From a virus: 21,877 nucleotides of DNA. The position numbers and the translations under genes are program-made. This document shows, piece by piece, positions 8,646 to 14,300 of this stretch; positions within the stretch are counted from its first letter, which is position 1, and each line of letters begins with the position of its first letter. The DNA is taken from the IMG/VR virus record IMGVR_UViG_3300025645_000525, positions 1 to 21,877 of that record; one strand, 5' to 3'. Under the pieces are notes generated by a model that made no database searches, had not been told where the DNA came from, and saw only the letters and a program-made list of their open reading frames with translations.

Positions 8646-9875
8646 TTAGTGTTTAATCCATTTAGATTTACCTCTCATAACCTGAGTAATTTCCTCAGTC
8701 TTAATGTTAGATAATCTTATTTTTGCATTTCTTAATTTAGCAGACCTTTCTTTCTTGAGTCTTTGAACCACGTATTCTGGTTGATTAGCTCGTGTAGATA
8801 TTACAGCATGTAACACGTGTGCGTATAAAGCCTCTTCTGCCATTTTGGGTATTCTAGTATCTGAATCATATGCTAAGCCATCAGAGATGTACTCTAGCAC
8901 GATTAGACGTCCTACTAGTTGACTAGAAAAAGACATCTTACCTTCTCTTTCGTTTAGATTAAAATAACCATTAACATTAGCATATTGAGGATCTAAGCCA
9001 TATAATTGTCCAAAGTTTTGGAAATTAATAAACTCTCCGTTTTGGTTAAGATTTAAAGAAAAATCATTTATACCCGTTAAATTGTTATTTAATAAATCGC
9101 CACTACTATTACTATGCCATCTTTCTTGAGTGATCGATGTACCTTCAATATCTGATCCAAAGTTGTCTTGAGTAGGAACTCCAGTGCTATCTTGAATTTG
9201 AGTGTAGTAAGGACTTGTGGTTAAGTTGTTTGTAGGATAGATAGGATGTAAAACACCTGCTTGATCTACCCAAGAGCATTTAACGTAATTTACATAATCT
9301 TGAGGTAAAGCTAAAGTTAAACTGGCTGGTATTGTTAATTCAGCTGATTTAATACTCTTTAAAGTGTCATAGCTAAATTCTTGTAAACCTCTTTTAGCAT
9401 GAAACAATATATCAGATCTCTTAGCGGTTTGAACTAACTTTCCATCACCAACATAACCAACCATAAAGTTATCTATAGCGTCATCTAAAGTTGTATAAGC
9501 GTAACTACCATAGTTATCTTCAACAGCTTGTCCATAAGCTTTTTCAGCCTCCGTAGTTCCATACTTACCACCATCTAAGATTTTTAATTGAACAACTATG
9601 TATAAACCATTCGCTGGTTCAGAACCTGCTTCAAAAGTTATAGCATTGTTAACTACTGTGAAAACAGTTAAATACTCAACATAAGAACCTGGTAGACCAG
9701 TAGTACTAGTGTATAATTTAAAATTATTTAAAGCATAGTCGACGTTATTGGGATCGAAGCTACCTAAAATTAAATTTGTATCAAAAGTAGTTTCAAAAGA
9801 TAACTTAACACCGTCACCTCTAAAACCTTGAGCGCCTTGATAGTACTGTTGATTAGTTTCTGTTATTAGGCTCAT
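8646..9875 (-). CDS. Neck/adaptor-type structural protein (crAss-like ring or tail-tube family)
   Basis: The 409-aa protein starts with a beta-rich domain (residues 1-115; GVKLSFETTF, FKLYTSTTG, ANGLYIVVQ). It continues with a helical segment carrying TLDDAIDNFMVGYVGDGKL and FHAKRGLQEFSYD, then LTIPASLTLALPQDYVNYVK, and closes with a basic helical tail (RLKKERSAKLRNAKIRLSN). The central DDAIDNF...L..AKRGLQEF pattern is what I associate with head-to-tail adaptor/ring proteins of crAss-like phages, similar in role to P22 gp4 or T7 gp11. It lies 3 nt after the 252-aa ring gene and 5 nt before the muzzle gene, a spacing consistent with co-assembly in the neck. The start is the ATG right after a TAA (TAAATG context), which recurs at several genes here. 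The role is confident; the exact family member is less so. Confidence 0.72.
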   Translation of the reverse strand: MSLITETNQQYYQGAQGFRGDGVKLSFETTFDTNLILGSFDPNNVDYALNNFKLYTSTTGLPGSYVEYLTVFTVVNNAITFEAGSEPANGLYIVVQLKILDGGKYGTTEAEKAYGQAVEDNYGSYAYTTLDDAIDNFMVGYVGDGKLVQTAKRSDILFHAKRGLQEFSYDTLKSIKSAELTIPASLTLALPQDYVNYVKCSWVDQAGVLHPIYPTNNLTTSPYYTQIQDSTGVPTQDNFGSDIEGTSITQERWHSNSSGDLLNNNLTGINDFSLNLNQNGEFINFQNFGQLYGLDPQYANVNGYFNLNEREGKMSFSSQLVGRLIVLEYISDGLAYDSDTRIPKMAEEALYAHVLHAVISTRANQPEYVVQRLKKERSAKLRNAKIRLSNIKTEEITQVMRGKSKWIKH

Positions 9876-9878
9876 TTA

Positions 9879-10637
9879 TTATGATTTTTCGTTAATTGAA
9901 TTTTGTTGAATATCTTGAGCAGCCGTCTGTATAACGGTAGGGTCATTTATTATAACTCCGCAATATTTTAATATATGCATAACTATATTTGTTTGCTCTG
10001 AATTGTCTAGTTCAAAATTAACAGAGTTTGTAGAATTGTGTAAGTATTGACCGGAACTACCAATTGTAAAGTTCCAATTTGGATTTAATGGGTAAACCAC
10101 GCAATTAGCTAATACAGAGTCTGGAAGAGGGTTTATTATTAAAGAAGAACTAGTAGATGTGCCACTGCTTAAGTAGTATATTGGATTTTTTTTTGTAGGT
10201 AGAGTTAGTTTTGATCTTACTATTTTGTTGTAATCACTTTTTGAAGTAAACTGAGTTATTGAATCGTATTTAGTTTGACCATCATACGTTGATATAATAG
10301 ACCCAAATTTACGCACAGTTCTATTTATAGAACCAGTATCTGACAACTGAGGTTGAATAAAAGCATTTTCTGCGTTTATAGTTAATTGTAATTCTTGTTC
10401 AAACGGCGTTAATTTTGATTGTATGTCTTTAGACATATTAAAAAACTCAGTGTCATTTTGACTATTATTTTGATTCGGTCTATTTAATTGATTTCCATCT
10501 GGAAAATATGATTCAAATATTTCCAACTGAACCTGAGCCGCTAAGCTATTAAACTCAGCAGGTGGAACGTAACCTCTTTGTTCTTTGTTTAATATATACA
10601 AGACCGTTTGATACACAGTGTTTACATTTACCGCCAT
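9879..10637 (-). CDS. Ring/neck structural protein (crAss-like)
   Basis: The 252-aa protein opens with TVYQTVLYILNKEQRGYVPP then AEFNSLAAQVQLEIFESYF, a helical signature (NKEQRGY..P.EFN..A..AQ..IF..YF) that I recall from ring/neck proteins of crAss-like and related marine Bacteroidetes phages. The middle is a beta-rich part with Ser/Thr-rich loops, and a helical C-terminus follows (VMHILKYCGVIINDPTVIQTA). There is no membrane segment. Its leader contains the 16-nt A-rich element at 10641-10656. The gene sits between the 274-aa protein and the adaptor-type gene, which it precedes by 3 nt, in keeping with a part of the portal-proximal ring stack. The exact equivalence to a numbered ring protein of a reference phage cannot be decided from sequence reading alone. 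Confidence 0.72.
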   Translation of the reverse strand: MAVNVNTVYQTVLYILNKEQRGYVPPAEFNSLAAQVQLEIFESYFPDGNQLNRPNQNNSQNDTEFFNMSKDIQSKLTPFEQELQLTINAENAFIQPQLSDTGSINRTVRKFGSIISTYDGQTKYDSITQFTSKSDYNKIVRSKLTLPTKKNPIYYLSSGTSTSSSLIINPLPDSVLANCVVYPLNPNWNFTIGSSGQYLHNSTNSVNFELDNSEQTNIVMHILKYCGVIINDPTVIQTAAQDIQQNSINEKS

Positions 10638-10640
10638 TTG

Positions 10641-10656
10641 TTGTTTTTTTAATTAT
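10641..10656 (-). promoter_or_regulatory. A-rich leader element before ring gene (ATAATTAAAAAAACAA)
   Basis: On the coding strand the 16 bases ATAATTAAAAAAACAA end a few bases before the ATG. The identical 16-mer precedes the left-edge gene (696-711), and a close version (14 of 16) precedes the major capsid gene (13080-13095). There is no Shine-Dalgarno sequence. Bacteroidetes ribosomes are known to favour A-rich leaders, so this is best read as a strong translation-initiation leader; a promoter role is not excluded. Confidence 0.45.
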
Positions 10657-10662
10657 AGCAAT

Positions 10663-10685
10663 TAGGCCACTTTTAAAGTGACCTA
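10663..10685 (-). other. Intergenic stem-loop between the 274-aa and ring genes
   Basis: An 11-bp inverted repeat (arms 10663-10673 and 10675-10685) has a single G-U wobble when read on the minus strand. The apical AT pairs would open to form a small loop. No U-tract follows directly; the next As and Ts belong to the leader of the ring gene. It could be a weak or host-factor-assisted terminator, an RNA-processing site, or a structure that insulates the two genes. A separate 10-bp palindrome (TACTATAGTA) lies next to it at about 10688-10697. Confidence 0.5.
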
Positions 10686-10707
10686 GCTACTATAGTATTA
10701 CTTGTTT

Positions 10708-11532
10708 TTATAGTTTTTTATCTATAGACTTATAGATTTCAACACCTTCGTCTGTCTTTAAGAAAGCCGCGAATGCTGAGTAAGGATTTTCGTCAAAAGG
10801 TACATTCATTAATTTTCTACCAGTTGACACCCATGTAAATGTTCTTTGATCTTGTGATAGACTTATAATGCCAACCTCTTGTGCTCTAATAGCAAAATTC
10901 CTTAGTTGTACATTTTCATCATTAGCTAAGTTAATAAACAATGCAGGATTGTTTCTAGCAAATAATAATAAGTCTCTTTTAAGTTCTTTAGAACTCATTT
11001 CATTTACTTTAGAACCTAGCTCAACTCTAAGTATTGCTTCTGCATGATCAACTTCCATTGATCTAGCTGCATTTAAAGCATCAATTTGAAGATCTAATAT
11101 ATCTAGTTCGTCTTCAGCTTTTTCGCTAGCGCTAAACTCTTCGTATATCCTACCTTTTAAAGGGTGATACAATGAAAGCAACTTCTGCAAGTTCTGTTGT
11201 TCTTTTGGAACTTTCAAGTCTCCATCCATAAATCTTATATGACCCATAGTACATTCCCCTTTTTGTTCATCAACAAGTGGTGAGTCTTGATTAGTTGCGT
11301 ATCTTATTTCTTTTTGTTTCCCAGTTTTTTTATCAAAATAAAGTAAAGCATGCTTTCTTGTATGTCTACTTGGAATTGTTAATGTTAAAGGGTTTTTGTT
11401 ACCTTTTAAGTAATAAACTCTATCCTTGATTTCCCACGATGGTTTTGTGGGTTTTACTGGAGTAGTAACTTGTGTTACAACTTGTTCCTGAGGTGCAACC
11501 TCAATTGTTTCTGCTGTAGCTTTTTTAGCCAT
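10708..11532 (-). CDS. Unrecognised virion-block protein, first gene after capsid terminators
   Basis: The 274-aa product has a flexible Ala/Thr/Val/Pro/Gln-rich N-terminus (residues 1-32), then a beta segment (WEIKDRVYYLKGNKNPLTL; TIPSRHTRKHALLYFDKKTG). A long acidic helical part (about 125-200; KAEDELDILDLQIDALNAAR) and a short mixed C-terminus follow. The region RKHALLYFD..TGKQKEIRYATNQ suggests a small beta domain that could bind another structural protein. I recognise no family. It sits between the capsid gene and the ring proteins, where crAss-like genomes carry head-associated or cargo-type proteins. Its leader repeats, base for base, the one before the scaffold gene. With two terminators just upstream, it probably begins its own transcription unit or is made by read-through. 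Confidence 0.7.
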   Translation of the reverse strand: MAKKATAETIEVAPQEQVVTQVTTPVKPTKPSWEIKDRVYYLKGNKNPLTLTIPSRHTRKHALLYFDKKTGKQKEIRYATNQDSPLVDEQKGECTMGHIRFMDGDLKVPKEQQNLQKLLSLYHPLKGRIYEEFSASEKAEDELDILDLQIDALNAARSMEVDHAEAILRVELGSKVNEMSSKELKRDLLLFARNNPALFINLANDENVQLRNFAIRAQEVGIISLSQDQRTFTWVSTGRKLMNVPFDENPYSAFAAFLKTDEGVEIYKSIDKKL

Positions 11533-11551
11533 AATATAATATAATTAAATA
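11533..11551 (-). repeat. Leader repeat, copy 2 (upstream of 274-aa gene)
   Basis: These 19 bases next to the ATG are identical to 14270-14288 in front of the scaffold gene (22 bases with the ATG). The coding-strand core is TATTTAATTATATTATATT. Both copies have a TAAAC a few bases further upstream. In an AT-rich genome short matches are common, but a 19-mer at exactly the same distance from two start codons is unlikely to be chance. It may be a promoter, a translation leader or a protein-binding site. Confidence 0.5.
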
Positions 11552-11555
11552 GTTT

Positions 11556-11604
11556 AAAAATGTGACAATAGCCTTAGTATATAACTAGTAAGGGGCTAAT
11601 GTCA
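11556..11604 (-). terminator. Second terminator-like hairpin downstream of capsid gene
   Basis: Read on the minus strand, arms at 11594-11604 and 11563-11573 pair over 11 bp with one mismatch, around a 20-nt loop that can fold further. A short T-tract (11556-11560) follows after about two bases. It lies directly behind the stronger UUCG hairpin and would catch transcripts that read through it. Confidence 0.6.
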
Positions 11605-11607
11605 TAT

Positions 11608-11635
11608 AAAAAATCCCCACCCGAAGGCAGGGATT
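11608..11635 (-). terminator. Rho-independent terminator with UUCG tetraloop after major capsid gene
   Basis: On the minus strand, AATCCCTGCC (11635-11626) pairs with GGTGGGGATT (11621-11612) over 10 bp including two G-U wobbles. They are closed by a C(UUCG)G tetraloop at 11622-11625, one of the most stable RNA loops. A run of six T (11613-11608), partly overlapping the stem base, follows. It starts 16 nt after the capsid stop codon, so it should end or attenuate the packaging/head transcript. Confidence 0.88.
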
Positions 11636-11650
11636 GTTATTGTTGTGTTA

Positions 11651-13072
11651 CTAGATTCCTTTGAAAAGTACAAAGTTGTTAGCAGCTTGAGTTACTAAAC
11701 ATCTTTCAGATAGGAAGTTTACTTCCATAGCATCAAGAGTTGAAGTATAAGCGCCTCCAGCAGAACCAGTTAACCAAGACTTCATACGACGATCATCAGC
11801 TTGTGAGGCTCTGTATCGTACGTGTAAGAATGGTCTACGAATGTTAGTTCCTAGTACTTGATCGTAAACTGTAGAAGTTCCAGCAGGTACTAATACACCT
11901 TCAATAGAACTAATACCGTTTAATCCACCACGAGTAGAAGCATCGTTTAAGTATTTCCAGTCAGTCTTATAGAAATCGTAAGATCCTCTACGGAATCCGC
12001 TAAATCCTAAATTCAAAGCCATTTCTTCTGAATTTTCAAATAAACCAAAAGCAGTTCCACCGGCAAATCCACCAGAGATAGCAGCTAGCATATCATCAAA
12101 ATCAAGAGATGTTTGTCTTTGTAAGAATAACATGTTTTCTTCAATTGCTCCTTGAGTATCTAAATTCTTAAGGATAGCATCAAATTCGTCAAGTCCAGCA
12201 GCAGCAGTAAATCCTACTTCTACATTACCACGAGTTTGAATAGCAGCAAATAAACCTTGTGTTCCAGGGTTTGTTCCAGCAGTTGCAGCAACTTGATTGA
12301 ACTCACCTTCTACCATTGACATTTCTAAGTAATCCTCAAAACGTAAACGAGTTTCAGATTCAGCTTTTAAATACCATAAGTACCCAGATGTTCCGTCTTC
12401 AGTCGCAACTTCAACCCATCCAATTTGTGCCATATCAGAACCAGATACAGTGTATTGGTTACGGATGATGATTGGAGAATTAGAGTACTGTGTAAAAGAT
12501 GGCTCAACACTTACTCTGTCTCCAGTTGCAATGTTAGATCCTTTTCCATAATCAGAACCGTAAACGAATACCTTTAATCCAGTAGCACTGAATCCTTGAG
12601 TAGCTAAGCTTAAGTTAGAATAAGGCTGAATATCAATAGTTCCAGCAGCGCCAACAACGGTTGCAATCACAATACCTTTAGCTTCTAATCCTGTTACAGG
12701 ATCTAAAACTACTACAGTATCATTTACAGATATAACATTAGATACACCTGCAACCGCACCTGGGTTTATTGTGATTTGAGAAGCAGTACCAGCTCCAACG
12801 TTAGCTTGAGATACTCCATCATAAGAGATGTGTAATCTATTTTGTTCAGACCAAATTACTTGATCAGAAGTCATTGGCATTTCAGCACCAACCATTCTTA
12901 AAAATCCAGATAACGTACGGTTTCCGTAACGCTCTACTTCAGCTTCGTAGATTTCTGGTAAATATTGCTGTGCAAAATCATTAGCCCCATTATTAAACTG
13001 GAGGTAGTTTGATTGCAACAACTGCTGTGATTGACTTGGGACAATAGACCCAAATTGAGGAGTTAAACTCAT
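11651..13072 (-). CDS. Major capsid protein (HK97-type fold, crAss-like)
   Basis: The 473-aa protein lies between a scaffold-like gene and the neck genes, at the family's usual size. The N-terminus (residues 1-80) carries YLPEIYEAEVERYGNRTLSG and VGAEMPMTSDQVIWSEQ, which I associate with crAss-like capsid proteins. Residues about 90-170 form a beta-rich inserted domain (SQITINPG...VNDTVVVLD...). The remainder has the mix expected of an HK97 shell subunit: a long helix (TRLRFEDYLEMSMVEGEFNQ) followed by beta-rich peripheral-domain segments (YDFYKTDWKYLND, PFLHVRYRASQADDRRMKSW). Codon use is visibly different from the neighbours (more GCA, CGT and GGT, higher GC), as expected for the most abundant phage protein. 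The leader is A-rich (13080-13095), and strong terminators follow the gene. Confidence 0.85.
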   Translation of the reverse strand: MSLTPQFGSIVPSQSQQLLQSNYLQFNNGANDFAQQYLPEIYEAEVERYGNRTLSGFLRMVGAEMPMTSDQVIWSEQNRLHISYDGVSQANVGAGTASQITINPGAVAGVSNVISVNDTVVVLDPVTGLEAKGIVIATVVGAAGTIDIQPYSNLSLATQGFSATGLKVFVYGSDYGKGSNIATGDRVSVEPSFTQYSNSPIIIRNQYTVSGSDMAQIGWVEVATEDGTSGYLWYLKAESETRLRFEDYLEMSMVEGEFNQVAATAGTNPGTQGLFAAIQTRGNVEVGFTAAAGLDEFDAILKNLDTQGAIEENMLFLQRQTSLDFDDMLAAISGGFAGGTAFGLFENSEEMALNLGFSGFRRGSYDFYKTDWKYLNDASTRGGLNGISSIEGVLVPAGTSTVYDQVLGTNIRRPFLHVRYRASQADDRRMKSWLTGSAGGAYTSTLDAMEVNFLSERCLVTQAANNFVLFKGI

Positions 13073-13079
13073 AATTGTT

Positions 13080-13095
13080 TTGTTTTTTTAGTTAA
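13080..13095 (-). promoter_or_regulatory. A-rich leader element before major capsid gene
   Basis: The coding-strand sequence TTAACTAAAAAAACAA differs at two positions from the 16-mer found before the ring gene and the left-edge gene. It overlaps the TAA stop of the scaffold gene and lies 7 nt before the capsid ATG. No Shine-Dalgarno sequence is present, so it probably supports high-level initiation. Confidence 0.42.
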
Positions 13096-14269
13096 ATTTC
13101 TTTGTTTTTATTCTTAATTTCGAGGAGTCAGTACCTGAAATAGCTTTAACCTTAAACCCGTTTACAAAAACATCACCTTGAGTGGACCTAGCTTTGGTAT
13201 CACTTAAGTTTCTTGATGAATTTACAACGTCTTTAACAGCGTCAGCTTTTCCTTGCTCGTAAAAATGAGAGGCAATCTTATCCACATTGTCAGCAGCGTA
13301 CATAGCTTTGTGATAACCTTTCGTGTCACTAACATTACCATCTGAGTCTAGGAACTTCCCGACAAGGTTATTAATGTTTGATTGGTTTTCTGCAACTTTA
13401 TCACGGTTTTGAATATTGTACTTATAGTTCTTATCACCGACTTTAATATCGAAACCTTCGAAATCATCGTTGAAAAGCTGTTTAGTACTTTCTTGAAACT
13501 GTGAATGTTGTTGCTTAGCTGTTTCCTGCTGCTTATTATAGCGGTTGAAAAAATCCGTAGCTTTTTGAGTATCAGGGTTTACGTTTGATCTCAACTTGAT
13601 TTCATCGTAATACTTAACCTTTGTTTCCTCTAAAAAACCTTTAGCTTTTGCAACCTCTTCCTTGAACGCAAGTTTCTTTTTGCGTATATCTCTATCCTCT
13701 TCTAGATCTTCGTCGTAGTCAAAATCTTCTAATAGAAGCTCTACGTCTGAATTATCTAAATAAGGTTTGTTTTTCTTATAATACTCTTTTAATAATGTTT
13801 TTTCATCTACATTAGAGTAATCGGCGTTAAGCCTTGTGTAATCTTCAATTGTCCCACCAGTTTCTTCCATGAAGCTAACTAGTTTTTCGATGTTTTCAGG
13901 TAATTGCTTACCTAGTACTTTTTCATCTCTTAAAGCTTCTTTAACTTCTGCCTCAACTTTAGCTACTTCAACCTCTTTGATTGGTGTAAACTCTTTAACA
14001 TCTTCGACGGGCTTTTGTACTTGTTCTCCCACCGCAGCGCTATCTCCGGATGGTTTTTCCACAGGAACTTCCTTTGTTTCTCCGATTTGAATGGCATCTT
14101 CTTTAGGTATTACCACTTTTATAACCTCAGGCTCTGTTTCAATCAAAGGTTCTTTGATGTTTACTTTAACCGGTTCGTTACTTGGTGTTGTTAATTTTTT
14201 TGGAGTTTTCTTTTTAATTTTAAACTCACCTTCCTGCTTAACAGGTTCATTTGTTTTTACTTCTGACAT
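13088..14269 (-). CDS. Probable capsid scaffold protein
   Basis: The 393-aa protein is highly charged and low in hydrophobic residues. Residues 1-105 are a disordered Lys/Glu/Val/Pro-rich arm (EPVKQEGEFKIKKKTPKKL). Residues about 110-270 are acidic and helical (VELLLEDFDYDEDLEEDRD; KKLAFKEEVAKAKGFLEE). The C-terminus is short and basic (KLRIKTKKFN). Acidic coiled-coil proteins with a basic C-terminal tail directly upstream of the capsid gene are typically scaffolds, where the tail binds the shell. No protease motif is evident, so maturation cleavage, if any, would need a protease elsewhere. The gene begins 31 nt after the portal stop, behind the 19-nt leader repeat. It could instead be an internal core or cargo protein. 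Confidence 0.68.
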   Translation of the reverse strand: MSEVKTNEPVKQEGEFKIKKKTPKKLTTPSNEPVKVNIKEPLIETEPEVIKVVIPKEDAIQIGETKEVPVEKPSGDSAAVGEQVQKPVEDVKEFTPIKEVEVAKVEAEVKEALRDEKVLGKQLPENIEKLVSFMEETGGTIEDYTRLNADYSNVDEKTLLKEYYKKNKPYLDNSDVELLLEDFDYDEDLEEDRDIRKKKLAFKEEVAKAKGFLEETKVKYYDEIKLRSNVNPDTQKATDFFNRYNKQQETAKQQHSQFQESTKQLFNDDFEGFDIKVGDKNYKYNIQNRDKVAENQSNINNLVGKFLDSDGNVSDTKGYHKAMYAADNVDKIASHFYEQGKADAVKDVVNSSRNLSDTKARSTQGDVFVNGFKVKAISGTDSSKLRIKTKKFN

Positions 14270-14288
14270 AATATAATATAATTAAATA
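14270..14288 (-). repeat. Leader repeat, copy 1 (upstream of scaffold gene)
   Basis: This is a 19-base perfect copy of 11533-11551, placed at the same distance (0 nt) from its ATG. It fills most of the 31-nt gap between portal and scaffold genes, and TAAAC lies just upstream on the coding strand. A promoter or translational leader that sets scaffold output apart from portal is plausible. Confidence 0.5.
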
Positions 14289-14300
14289 ATTGTTTACTTC

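Noticed and set aside
11533-11650. Bacteroidetes promoter (TTG and TAnnTTTG) for the tail genes
   Set aside because: No acceptable -7 box with a suitably spaced -33 TTG could be found on the minus strand in this gap; the leader repeat is reported in its place.
13869-14276. Two plus-strand frames opposite the scaffold gene
   Set aside because: These arise from Glu/Lys/Val-rich codons of the scaffold arm read in reverse (Ser/Phe/Leu-rich). No independent support.
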